Of a stretch of DNA of 64,000 bases, positions 52,502-62,349 are shown one piece after another. Made by a program: the position numbers and the translations under genes. Positions within the stretch are counted from its first letter, which is position 1. Each line of letters begins with the position of its first letter. Below the pieces are notes generated by a model, which worked only from the letters and a program-made list of their open reading frames with translations, was not told where the DNA came from and searched no databases. Origin of the DNA: an uncultured Actinomycetes bacterium (lineage in GTDB: Bacteria > Actinomycetota > Actinomycetes > Mycobacteriales > Mycobacteriaceae); contig CAIRCP010000167.1 of assembly GCA_903877095.1 (NCBI GenBank), positions 1-64,000 of the forward strand, in the 5' to 3' direction.

Positions 52502-53098
52502 ATGACTGACTCCAAGCAGCGCAACCGGCGCATCCTGATCGCGGTAATGGCGGCCATCTCGTCGGTCGCGATCATCGTCCCGCTGGTCAGCGCACTATTC
52601 GGCCTGTTCGGCACCGGCAAGTTGAACAACGCCGATGGCCCGACCACAACCAGCGCCGCGCCGGTCTACACCATCAAACCGCTGGTCGTGCGCCCGGTGG
52701 TCAGCGCGTTCGTCACGACTCCCGAGCAGTGCCCGCCGCGGCCGCCTGCGCCGGTCCCGCCGGATCAGCCGATGCGGATCTGCGACATCAACAAGACGGC
52801 CGTCTACGAACTGAAACCGGAAGCCCTGAAGGTCCAGCTGACGAAGGTCGACTCCTTCATCAACCCGCTCACCGGGGTGCAGACGGTGGAGATGTCGATG
52901 ACCAAGGATTCGGCCGAGAAGTTCGCCAAGTTCACCGAAGGCGAGGTCGGCAAGCAGATCGCGTTCGTGCGCGCCGGGACGGTGGTTTGGGGCCCCAAGA
53001 TCGGCGGGCGCATCGACGGCGAGGTGCTGCAGTTGTCCGGTGATCTCAAACCCGAGCAGGCCAAAGAGATCACCCGGATGCTCAAGGACGAAAGCTGA
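52502..53098 (+). CDS. Single-TM protein with a SecD P1-head-like extracytoplasmic domain
   Basis: N-terminal TM anchor; VQTVEMSMTKDSAEKFAKFTEGEVGKQIAFVRAGTVVWGPKIGGRIDGEVLQLSGDLKPEQAKEITRML resembles the SecDF P1 head pattern. Confidence 0.65.
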   Translation: MTDSKQRNRRILIAVMAAISSVAIIVPLVSALFGLFGTGKLNNADGPTTTSAAPVYTIKPLVVRPVVSAFVTTPEQCPPRPPAPVPPDQPMRICDINKTAVYELKPEALKVQLTKVDSFINPLTGVQTVEMSMTKDSAEKFAKFTEGEVGKQIAFVRAGTVVWGPKIGGRIDGEVLQLSGDLKPEQAKEITRMLKDES

Positions 53099-53226
53099 CC
53101 TGGAACCGAGCGCGGGACACGGCCGGGGCGATTCGCTCGCTCCTCCGTCTCGTTCCCCGGCGTCATCGTCGACTCGCGGGGCGACACGCCGAACGCGTCG
53201 GCGGGCAGCCATAGACTGACGGCCCT

Positions 53227-56200
53227 ATGGGTAGTTCTTTCGTGCACCTGCACAACCACACCGAGTACTCGATGCTCGACGGCGCCGCGAAGATCACCCC
53301 CATGTTCGCCGAGGCCCAGCGGCTGGAGATGCCCGCCATCGGCATGACCGACCACGGCAACATGTTCGGCGCGAGCGAGTTCTACACCGCCGCCACCAAG
53401 GTCGGCATCAAGCCGATCATCGGCGTGGAGGCATACGTGGCTCCCGCTTCTCGCTTTGACACCCGCCGCATCCTGTGGGGCGACCCGAGCCAGAAATCCG
53501 ACGACGTCTCCGGCAGCGGGTCCTACACCCACCTCACCATGGTCGCCGAGAACGCCACCGGGCTGCGCAACCTGTTCAAGCTGACCTCGCTGGCCTCTTT
53601 CGAGGGGCAGTTGGGCAAGTGGAACCGGATGGACGCCGAGATCATCGCCGAGCACGCCGAGGGCATCATCGCGACCACCGGATGTCCGTCGGGTGAGGTG
53701 CAGACCCGGCTTCGGCTCGGCCAGGAAGCCGAAGCGCTGGAGTCGGCGGCCAGATGGCGGGAGATCTTCGGACCCGACAACTACTTCCTGGAACTGATGG
53801 ACCACGGTCTGTCGATCGAGCGCCGGGTTCGCGACGGGCTGCTCGACGTCGGCCGCAAACTCGGTATCCGGCCGCTGGCGACCAACGACTGCCACTACGT
53901 CACCCGCGAGGCCGCCCACAACCACGAGGCGCTGCTCTGCGTGCAGACCGGCAAGACGCTCTCGGACCCCAACCGGTTCAAATTCGACGGCGACGGCTAC
54001 TACCTCAAGTCGGCGAGCGAGATGCGCGCGCTGTGGGACGCGGAGATCCCGGAGGCCTGCGATTCCACCCTGCTGATCGCCGAGCGGGTGCAGTCCTACG
54101 CCGACGTGTGGATGCCGCGCGACCGGATGCCGATCTTCCCGGTGCCGGAGGGACACGATCAGGGATCGTGGCTGCGCCACGAGGTCGAGGCCGGTCTGCG
54201 GCGGCGCTTCCCCGACGGCGTACCGCCGGAGTACACCGAACGGGCCGCCTTCGAGATCGACGTCATCTGCGGCAAGGGATTCCCCTCCTACTTCCTGATC
54301 GTCGCCGACCTGATCAACTACGCGAAGTCCATCGACATCCGGGTCGGGCCGGGCCGCGGGTCGGCCGCCGGCTCGCTGGTGGCCTACGCACTCGGCATCA
54401 CCAATATCGACCCGATCCCGCACGGCCTGCTGTTCGAACGTTTCCTCAACCCGGAACGCCCGTCGGCCCCCGACATCGACATCGACTTCGACGACCGCCG
54501 CCGCGGCGAGATGGTGCGCTACGCCGCCGAGAAATGGGGCAGTGACCGCGTCGCTCAGGTCATCACCTTCGGCACCATCAAAACCAAAGCGGCGCTGAAG
54601 GATTCGGCCCGGGTGCACTACGGGCAGCCCGGATTCGCGATCGCCGACCGGATCACCAAGGCGCTGCCGCCGCCGATCATGGCCAAGGACATCCCGCTGT
54701 CGGGGATCACCGACCCGACCCATGAGCGGTACAAGGAAGCCGCTGAGGTCCGAGGGCTGATCGACACCGACCCGGACGTGCGCACCATCTACGAGACCGC
54801 CCGCGGCCTGGAGGGCCTGGTCCGCAACGCCGGCGTGCACGCCTGCGCGGTGGTCATGAGTTCCGAGCCGCTGATCGAGGCGATACCGCTGTGGAAGCGG
54901 CCGCAGGACGGCGCCGTCATCACCGGCTGGGACTACCCGTCGTGTGAGGCCATCGGCCTGCTGAAGATGGACTTCCTGGGGCTGCGGAACCTGACCATCA
55001 TCGGCGACTGCATCGAGAACATCAGGACAAACCTCGGCATCGACCTGGACCTGGAAGGCCTGGCGCTCGACGACCCCAAGGCCTACGAACTCCTCGGACG
55101 CGGGGACACCCTGGGGGTGTTCCAGCTCGACGGCGGACCGATGCGGGATCTGTTGCGGCGGATGCAGCCCACCGAATTCAACGACATCGTCGCGGTGCTG
55201 GCGCTGTACCGGCCGGGCCCGATGGGCATGAACGCCCACAACGACTACGCCGACCGAAAGAACGGCCGCCAGGCGATCAAGCCGATTCATCCCGAACTCG
55301 AGGAGCCGCTCAAGGAGATCCTCTCCGAGACCTACGGCTTGATCGTCTATCAAGAGCAGATCATGTTCATCGCCCAGAAGGTCGCCTCCTACAGCATGGG
55401 CAAGGCCGATGCGCTGCGAAAAGCCATGGGCAAGAAGAAACTTGAGGTGCTCGAAGCCGAGTACAAGGGTTTCCACGAAGGCATGACCGCCAACGGTTTC
55501 TCCGAGCGGGCGGTCAAAGCGCTGTGGGACACCATCCTCCCGTTCGCCGGGTACGCCTTCAACAAATCGCACGCCGCCGGCTACGGGCTGGTGTCCTACT
55601 GGACGGCCTACCTCAAGGCGAACTTTCCAGCCGAGTACATGGCCGGACTGCTGACCTCGGTCGGCGACGACAAGGACAAGGCTGCCGTCTACCTGGCCGA
55701 CTGCCGGCGCCTGGGCATCACGGTGCTGCCGCCCGACGTCAACGAGTCGGTGCAGAACTTCGCCTCGGTGGGCAACGACATCCGCTTCGGGCTGGGCGCG
55801 GTGCGCAACGTCGGCGCCAACGTGGTGAGCTCGCTGGTCGCCACCCGCGCCGGCAAAGGCAAGTTCACCGACTTCTCCGACTACCTCAACAAGATCGACA
55901 TCGGCGCCTGCAACAAGAAGGTCACCGAATCACTGGTCAAGGCAGGCGCTTTCGACTCCCTGGGTCATCCGCGAAAGGGCCTGTTCCTGGTTCACTCCGA
56001 CGCCGTCGAATCGGTGCTGGGTACCAAGAAGGCCGAGGCGATGGGTCAGTTCGACCTGTTCGGCAGCGGCCCGGACGGGGATAGCGGCACCGACACCGGC
56101 GATTCAGCGTTCACCATCAAGGTGCCCGGCGAGGAATGGGACGACAAGCACAAGCTCGCGCTGGAACGCGAGATGCTGGGTCTGTACGTGTCCGGTCACC

Positions 56201-56775
56201 CGCTCAACGGGGTGGCGCACCTGCTGGCCGCGCAGGTGGACACCCAGATCCCGGCGATCCTCGACGGCGACGTCTCCAACGACGCGCAGGTCCGCGTCGG
56301 CGGCATCCTGGCGTCGGTCAACCGCCGCGTCAACAAGAGCGGGATGCCCTGGGCGTCAGCCCAATTGGAAGACCTCACCGGCGGTATCGAGGTGATGTTC
56401 TTTCCGCAGACCTACTCGCTGTTCGGCGCCGAGATCGCCGACGACGCGGTGGTGATCGTCGGCGCCAAGGTCCGCATTCAGGACGACCGGGTGACTCTGA
56501 TCGCCAATGACCTTGTGGTGCCGGACTTCTCCAACGCTCAGCCGAACCGGCCGCTGGCGGTCAGCCTGCCCACCCGGCAGTGCACGCTGGACAAGGTCAC
56601 CGCCCTCAAGCAGGTGCTGGCTCGCCATCCCGGCACCTCGCAGGTGCATCTGCGGCTGATCAGCGGCGACCGGATCACCACGCTGGAACTGGATCAGTCC
56701 CTTCGGGTGACCCCGTCGTCGGCGCTGATGGGGGACCTCAAGGCGCTGCTGGGCCCTGGCTGCCTGGGCGGTTAG
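53227..56775 (+). CDS. dnaE1: DNA polymerase III alpha subunit
   Basis: [22 protein letters not shown] motif; [51 protein letters not shown]. Confidence 0.98.
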   Translation: MGSSFVHLHNHTEYSMLDGAAKITPMFAEAQRLEMPAIGMTDHGNMFGASEFYTAATKVGIKPIIGVEAYVAPASRFDTRRILWGDPSQKSDDVSGSGSYTHLTMVAENATGLRNLFKLTSLASFEGQLGKWNRMDAEIIAEHAEGIIATTGCPSGEVQTRLRLGQEAEALESAARWREIFGPDNYFLELMDHGLSIERRVRDGLLDVGRKLGIRPLATNDCHYVTREAAHNHEALLCVQTGKTLSDPNRFKFDGDGYYLKSASEMRALWDAEIPEACDSTLLIAERVQSYADVWMPRDRMPIFPVPEGHDQGSWLRHEVEAGLRRRFPDGVPPEYTERAAFEIDVICGKGFPSYFLIVADLINYAKSIDIRVGPGRGSAAGSLVAYALGITNIDPIPHGLLFERFLNPERPSAPDIDIDFDDRRRGEMVRYAAEKWGSDRVAQVITFGTIKTKAALKDSARVHYGQPGFAIADRITKALPPPIMAKDIPLSGITDPTHERYKEAAEVRGLIDTDPDVRTIYETARGLEGLVRNAGVHACAVVMSSEPLIEAIPLWKRPQDGAVITGWDYPSCEAIGLLKMDFLGLRNLTIIGDCIENIRTNLGIDLDLEGLALDDPKAYELLGRGDTLGVFQLDGGPMRDLLRRMQPTEFNDIVAVLALYRPGPMGMNAHNDYADRKNGRQAIKPIHPELEEPLKEILSETYGLIVYQEQIMFIAQKVASYSMGKADALRKAMGKKKLEVLEAEYKGFHEGMTANGFSERAVKALWDTILPFAGYAFNKSHAAGYGLVSYWTAYLKANFPAEYMAGLLTSVGDDKDKAAVYLADCRRLGITVLPPDVNESVQNFASVGNDIRFGLGAVRNVGANVVSSLVATRAGKGKFTDFSDYLNKIDIGACNKKVTESLVKAGAFDSLGHPRKGLFLVHSDAVESVLGTKKAEAMGQFDLFGSGPDGDSGTDTGDSAFTIKVPGEEWDDKHKLALEREMLGLYVSGHPLNGVAHLLAAQVDTQIPAILDGDVSNDAQVRVGGILASVNRRVNKSGMPWASAQLEDLTGGIEVMFFPQTYSLFGAEIADDAVVIVGAKVRIQDDRVTLIANDLVVPDFSNAQPNRPLAVSLPTRQCTLDKVTALKQVLARHPGTSQVHLRLISGDRITTLELDQSLRVTPSSALMGDLKALLGPGCLGG

Positions 56776-57101
56776 CCGTCCGTCGCGTGCACGGCGATGC
56801 TGAAGCGCTTGCAGATGCCGGCCTCGCCCTCCCACGGCCGGCCGTACGTCAGGCGCAGCGGGGTGTCGCCCGCCGCGCGCACCCTGACAGCGAAGACCGC
56901 CTCGCCCGCGGAGCCCACCGCCTCGCGGGCATAGTTCGAGCCGGTGCCGGTGCACTCCAACGGGCCGTTGTCGTCGTCGTCGAGAGCCCAGCGGTATCCG
57001 CCGGCCGCGTTCTCGGGCAGGTGGACTTCGATGGTGTCACCGACCCGGACCCGCAGATCGCCGCCGTCGTCGCTGTCGGTCACCGTGATCGTGTTGGGCA
57101 T
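56772..57101 (-). CDS. Chagasin-like (I42 family) cysteine-protease inhibitor
   Basis: 109 aa all-beta pattern; [17 protein letters not shown] (NPTTGY-W-like loop) and [13 protein letters not shown] (RPW loop); 19 nt downstream of a papain-like peptidase gene. Confidence 0.82.
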   Translation of the reverse strand: MPNTITVTDSDDGGDLRVRVGDTIEVHLPENAAGGYRWALDDDDNGPLECTGTGSNYAREAVGSAGEAVFAVRVRAAGDTPLRLTYGRPWEGEAGICKRFSIAVHATDG

Positions 57102-57120
57102 CCCTGTACCCGACCCGACT

Positions 57121-57933
57121 CTAAAGTGTCACTCCGTAGCTCTCGTCGAAGAACGCCGCGGAGATGTAGGCCTCCGTCGCGTAGGCGAATCCCTTGTCGC
57201 CCCAGCCGGTTCCCCAGCTGTTGCGGATGATGAAGCGCCGGTCGGCGGTGTAGCCGACGACAGCCACCGCATGTCCGCCGCGGACGGAATTGGGCTGATA
57301 GGTGTCGAGGTTGCCTTTGGTGGCTGTCGCGTTGTCCCAGGTGGAGTCGACGTTCACCCCGACCAGGATGGGGCCGTGCTGGAACAGCCAGTCCCGCCAA
57401 CTGGAGAAGTTGCGTTTCAGGTTGAAGTACGAGGCGATCTTGCGGGTGGCCGCGGTGGCGTAGAACGCGTTGGCGTCGCCGGTATACATTGCGGTGTCGA
57501 TCCTGAAGGGCAGCAACGACTCTGGGACGGCGCCGTACTTGCGCAGGACGTCGGCCGCAGCTTTCAGGGTCGTTCCGGCACCCTCGATCATCGACTCGGG
57601 CCGGGTGGTGAACTCGTCGGTCTCCTTGGATGCCATCCACGTGAAGCGCACCGAGAGCTTGGTGGTCTGGGTCAGCCGCTTGGCGGTCACGAGCATGTGC
57701 CGGGCCACCCCGTCGGTGGATGCCCACCCGACGCACGAGCCGGTGTCGCCCTGGTCGCCGACGCTCCACCAGGCCCGGCGCAGATCGAGATTGGCCGGGG
57801 CGACGGGGCGTGCGGTGAGCAGCCGGGCCATCCGCGCATCCGCGACCTGCCAGTCGTTCTGGGTGCTCGACTCCGGGGTGGGCACCAGGTTGCAGATGCG
57901 GCTCTGTTCGGGACGGGTGCTCTTAGCGGCCAT
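57121..57933 (-). CDS. Papain-like C1-family cysteine peptidase
   Basis: SVGDQGDTGSCVGWASTDGVARHML (catalytic Cys), GGHAVAVVGYTADRRFIIRNSWGTGWGDKGFAYATEAYI (His and Asn). No obvious signal peptide. Confidence 0.92.
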   Translation of the reverse strand: MAAKSTRPEQSRICNLVPTPESSTQNDWQVADARMARLLTARPVAPANLDLRRAWWSVGDQGDTGSCVGWASTDGVARHMLVTAKRLTQTTKLSVRFTWMASKETDEFTTRPESMIEGAGTTLKAAADVLRKYGAVPESLLPFRIDTAMYTGDANAFYATAATRKIASYFNLKRNFSSWRDWLFQHGPILVGVNVDSTWDNATATKGNLDTYQPNSVRGGHAVAVVGYTADRRFIIRNSWGTGWGDKGFAYATEAYISAAFFDESYGVTL

Positions 57934-58052
57934 GTCGTGATTCCCCTCCTGCTGGCGGCTGTCGTCGCGGTCTGGGGTGACGATAGGTCACACCGCTTCG
58001 GCGTCGGTGCGAAACACCCGACTGGCGCGCCACCGCGATTAGGCTGGACCGC

Positions 58053-58490
58053 ATGCCACTCACCGGAGAATACGAACCCAGCACGTCGGACTGGGCGCGG
58101 GAGAACGCCGAGTTGTACATGTCGTCCGGCGGGACCGCCGGCACTGAAATGAAGGGCAAGCCGGTCATCCTTTTGACCACCGTCGGCGCCAAGACCGGCA
58201 AGATCCGCAAGACCCCGCTGATGCGCGTCGAGCACAATGGCGAGTACGCCGTCGTCGCCTCCCTGGGCGGGGCGCCGAAGAATCCGGTCTGGTACTACAA
58301 CATCGTCAAGCACCCCCATGTCGAACTGCAGGACGGCACCGCGACCGGCGAATACGAGGCGCGCGAGGTGGTCGGCGAGGAGAAGGCCACCTGTTGGGAA
58401 CGCGCCGTCGAGGTGTGGCCCGACTATGCCGACTACCAGCGCAAAACCGAGCGCGAGATCCCTGTCTTCGTGCTCACCCCGATTCACTGA
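58053..58490 (+). CDS. Deazaflavin-dependent nitroreductase-family protein (Ddn-like; Rv1558-like)
   Basis: [58 protein letters not shown]. Confidence 0.93.
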   Translation: MPLTGEYEPSTSDWARENAELYMSSGGTAGTEMKGKPVILLTTVGAKTGKIRKTPLMRVEHNGEYAVVASLGGAPKNPVWYYNIVKHPHVELQDGTATGEYEAREVVGEEKATCWERAVEVWPDYADYQRKTEREIPVFVLTPIH

Positions 58491-58519
58491 TTCCTTCCGG
58501 CCGGTGGCACCATTGACCG

Positions 58520-59800
58520 GTGTCCGCCGATCTGAGCCAGAGCCGTGTCTCGCCGCCGCTGGCGGCCTCCGACATCGACGAGGCCGCAGTGCGGATTGCC
58601 GATGTGGTGGCACGGACGCCGCTGGACTACAGCGACCGGCTGTCGGCGGCGACCGGCGCCGAGGTGTACCTCAAGCGTGAAGATCTGCAGATCGTCCGGT
58701 CCTACAAACTGCGCGGTGCCTACAACCTGATCAAGCAGCTCACCGATGACGAACTGCGCAACGGAGTGGTCTGCTCGTCGGCCGGAAACCATGCCCAGGG
58801 TTTCGCACTGGCCTGCCGGTCGATGAAGGTGCACGGGCGGGTGTACGTGCCGGCGAAGACGCCCAAGCAGAAGCGTGACCGCATCGGCTACCACGGCGGG
58901 GACTACATCGAGCTCATCGTCGGCGGTGCCACCTACGACGAGGCAGCCGCCGCGGCGATTGACGACGTGGCCCGCACCGGCGCCACCCTGGTACCGCCCT
59001 ACGACGATCTGCGGACCATGGCAGGGCAGGGAACCATCGCCGTCGAGATGCTCGACCAACTCGGCCGCGAGCCCGATCTGGTCGTCGTCGGAGTCGGTGG
59101 CGGCGGCTGTATCTCGGGAGTCACGACCTATCTGGCTGAGCGCACGGCGAACACCTCGGTCCTCGGTATCGAACCGGCCGGGGCGGCCTCGATGATGGCG
59201 GCTCTGGCCGCGGGTGAGCCGGTCGACCTCGACCACGTCGACCAGTTCGTCGACGGGGCTGCGGTCAAGCGGGCCGGACTGCTGCCCTTCCAGGCATTGT
59301 CCGCAGCGGGCGACATGGTGTCGGTGACGACGGTCGACGAAGGCGCGGTGTGCACAGCGATGCTGGATCTCTACCAGAACGAGGGCATCATCGCCGAGCC
59401 CGCCGGCGCCCTGTCGGTCGCCGGGCTGCTCGAAGCCGGGGTGGAACCGGGATCGACTGTGGTGTGCCTGATTTCGGGCGGCAACAACGACGTGTCGCGG
59501 TACGGCGAAGTGCTCGAACGTTCCTTGGTGCACAAGGGCCTCAAGCACTACTTCCTGGTGGACTTCCCGCAGGAGCCCGGCGCGCTCCGGCGTTTCCTCG
59601 ACGAAGTGCTCGGCGCAGGCGACGACATCACCTTGTTCGAATACGTCAAGCGCAACAACCGGGAGACCGGCGAGGCGCTGGTCGGCATCGAACTGGGTTC
59701 GGCGGCCGGATACGAGGGCCTGCGAGCCCGGATGGAGGCCTCGGGCATCCACGTCGAGGCGCTGGAGCCGGGCTCGCCGGCATACCGGTATCTGACCTAA
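58520..59800 (+). CDS. ilvA: Threonine dehydratase
   Basis: YLKREDLQIVRSYKLRGAYNLI (PLP Lys), SSAGNHAQGFALAC; C-terminal ACT-like region (YFLVDFPQEPGALRRFLDEVLG). Confidence 0.95.
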   Translation: MSADLSQSRVSPPLAASDIDEAAVRIADVVARTPLDYSDRLSAATGAEVYLKREDLQIVRSYKLRGAYNLIKQLTDDELRNGVVCSSAGNHAQGFALACRSMKVHGRVYVPAKTPKQKRDRIGYHGGDYIELIVGGATYDEAAAAAIDDVARTGATLVPPYDDLRTMAGQGTIAVEMLDQLGREPDLVVVGVGGGGCISGVTTYLAERTANTSVLGIEPAGAASMMAALAAGEPVDLDHVDQFVDGAAVKRAGLLPFQALSAAGDMVSVTTVDEGAVCTAMLDLYQNEGIIAEPAGALSVAGLLEAGVEPGSTVVCLISGGNNDVSRYGEVLERSLVHKGLKHYFLVDFPQEPGALRRFLDEVLGAGDDITLFEYVKRNNRETGEALVGIELGSAAGYEGLRARMEASGIHVEALEPGSPAYRYLT

Positions 59801-60192
59801 TTGGGCTGAGCTACGGGTATGCCGAGGGACTCGGCGGCACTCGCCAGGCGGGCGTCGTAGGTGATGAGTGCTCGTAGGTTGGGTGCCGCGCACGCCGCCG
59901 CAAGATGGACCGCGTCAAGACTCCGGAGACCCGGGGGCGGCAGCATGGCGGCTTCGTCGAGTAGCCGTGACGTGAGCGGCACACTCTCGATTCGGCTCAG
60001 CAGCCGGCGGGCATGAGGAATGGCGTCGAGCATGCCGCGTCGCACCACGGACCGGATGAGCTCGGTCCGGGCCAATGCGGACACGAACTTGTTGTCGTCA
60101 TGGTGGTGACTGAGAAAGGTTTGCAGGGCCGCGGTTTCGCGTTCCGAAACGACCAGCTTGGTCAGAGCCGACGTGTCCAGATACAGCTGCAC
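59797..60192 (-). CDS. vapC: VapC-family PIN-domain toxin
   Basis: VQLYLDTSALTKLVVSERETAALQTFL; ARTELIRS; LRSLDAVHLAAA; GTG start overlaps antitoxin stop (TAGTG). Confidence 0.92.
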   Translation of the reverse strand: MQLYLDTSALTKLVVSERETAALQTFLSHHHDDNKFVSALARTELIRSVVRRGMLDAIPHARRLLSRIESVPLTSRLLDEAAMLPPPGLRSLDAVHLAAACAAPNLRALITYDARLASAAESLGIPVAQPN

Positions 60193-60458
60193 TATCGCTC
60201 TTCGTCCCGAAGTTCCAGAAGTGCGGCAGTGAGATCGACACCGTAATCGGCCGGCGGTTCGGCGAGGAGGCCCTCTGGTGACGGAGCAGCCAACACTTCG
60301 CCGCGGGCAAGCATGTCGTCCCAGCTGTCTGCAGTGATCGGCACCATTCGGGCAACCGGGCGGCCGCGCACCGCGATCTCCAGTGATTCGCCCTTGGCGA
60401 CAAGATCGACGTAGCGGCTTGCGTGCTGGCGCAGTTCTCGAAGACCGATCCGCTGCAT
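60192..60458 (-). CDS. vapB: VapB-family (Phd/YefM-like) antitoxin
   Basis: MQRIGLRELRQHASRYVDLVAKGESLEIAVRGRPVARMVPI. Confidence 0.92.
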   Translation of the reverse strand: MQRIGLRELRQHASRYVDLVAKGESLEIAVRGRPVARMVPITADSWDDMLARGEVLAAPSPEGLLAEPPADYGVDLTAALLELRDEER

Positions 60459-60618
60459 GTAGCACACGGTAGCACCTAAATTGGCTGGACAGCGCGGTCG
60501 TTCGCCAAGAACACCGGCAATCGCTCGTCGGCATTCCGAATCGGGTCGGTGGCGGTGTCGATCGACGGTATCGGTGTCATGCGTCGATGATGTCGGTTGC
60601 GCCACCGCGGCGATGACG

Positions 60619-62349
60619 TCAATCCACAGGCATCCGCACCACAGCCACCGAGTGGGAAGGAAGCGCCGTGGCTTCGGGACCCACCTGTGGATCGCCCCAC
60701 TGGACGAGCACCTCCCCGGCGACGGGCACCTCGATGGTCTCGGTACCCAGGTTGCAGGCGATCCCGATCCGGCCGCGACACATGACGATCCACCGGCGAC
60801 CCTCGTCGACGTTGACCACCAGGTGCGGCAGCCAGGGGTCGGCCATGTCGGGTTCGTTGCGCCGCAACCGAATCAGGGACCGGTAGAACTCCAGCAGTTC
60901 GGCGTGCCCGGGTTCGTTCGCCTCCGCCCAGTCGATCGTGGAGCGCTGGAACGTCGCGGCGTCCTGGGGGTCGGGAACTTCGTCGGCGTCCCAACCGTGC
61001 TCGGCGAACTCGGCCTTGCGGCCCTCGGCGGTCGCGCGGGCCAACTCGGGCTCCGGATGGGAGCTGAAGAACTGGAACGGCCGGGTGGAACCCCATTCCT
61101 CGCCCATGAATAGCATTGCGGTGTAGGGCGATCCGAGCACCAGTGCGGCTTTGATGGCCAACTGGCCGGGGTCCAGGTTCGCCCCCGGCCGGTCGCCGAC
61201 GGCGCGGTTGCCGACCTGGTCGTGGGTGCACGTGTAGGCCAGTAGCCGGGTGGCGGGGACGACGGCGGTGTTCAGTGGTCGGCCGTGTCGCCGGCCGCGG
61301 AACGATGAGTAGGTGCCGGCATGGAAAAAGCCGTTGCGCAGCGTGGCGGCCAGCGCGGTCAGGGAGCCGAAATCGGCGTAGTAGCCCTGGCGTTCGCCGG
61401 AGACCGCCGTGTGGATGGCGTGGTGGATGTCATCGTCCCACTGCGCGGCCAGCCCGTAGCCGCCGCGGTCGCGGGGTGTGATCAGCCGCGGGTCGTTGAG
61501 GTCGCTCTCGGCGATCAGCGACAGCGGTCGGCCCAGAACCGCTGCCAGAGCGTCGGTTTCGGCGCCCAGTTCCTCCAGGATGTGGACTGCGGTGGTGTCG
61601 ACCAGGGCGTGCACCGCGTCCAGGCGCAGGCCGTCGGCGTGAAAGTCCCGCATCCAGCGCAACGCGCAGTCGATGATGTAGCGGCGTACCTCGTCGGAAC
61701 CGGGTCCGGCGAGATTGACACCCTGCCCCCAGGGATTGCTGACCGGCGACAGGTAGGGCCCGAACCGGGGCAGGTAGTTGCCCGACGGCCCGAAGTGGTT
61801 GAACACGGCGTCGATGATCACCCCCAGGCCGCGGGCGTGGCAGGCGTCGATGAGCCGGACCAGAGCGTCCGGACCGCCGTAGGGTTCGTGTACCGCGAAC
61901 CACAGCACGCCGTCGTAGCCCCAGCCGCGGGTTCCGTTGAAGGCGTTGACGGGCATCAGTTCGACGAAGTCCACGCCCAGGTCGACCAGATGGTCGAGGT
62001 GCGCGATCGCGGCGTCGAGAGTGCCGTCCGCCGTGAACGTTCCGATGTGCAGTTCGTAGATCACCGCACCGTCGACCGGCCGGCCGGGCCACGCCCCGTC
62101 GGTCCAGGTCGCCATGCGGGCGTTCCACCGTTGCGACCGTTGATGAACCCCGTCGGGTTGACGCGCCGAGCGCGGGTCCGGCAGCACGGTCGGGTCGTCG
62201 TCGAGGACGAATCCGTACCGGGCATCGGGCGGACAGTTCACCTCGGCGCGCCACCAGCCGTCGCCGTCGCGGGTCATCGGGTACACCGCGCCCTCGACGT
62301 CGAGGCGGACCCGGCGAGGCAACGGCGCCCATACCGCGAAGTCAGCCAC
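60619..62349 (-). CDS. treZ: Malto-oligosyltrehalose trehalohydrolase
   Basis: [71 protein letters not shown]-type GH13 motifs; [19 protein letters not shown]. GTG start inferred. Confidence 0.94.
   Translation of the reverse strand: [576 protein letters not shown]

Noticed and set aside
52804-55572. 922-aa minus-strand ORF opposite dnaE1
   Set aside because: Shadow ORF of dnaE1; no recognizable domains.
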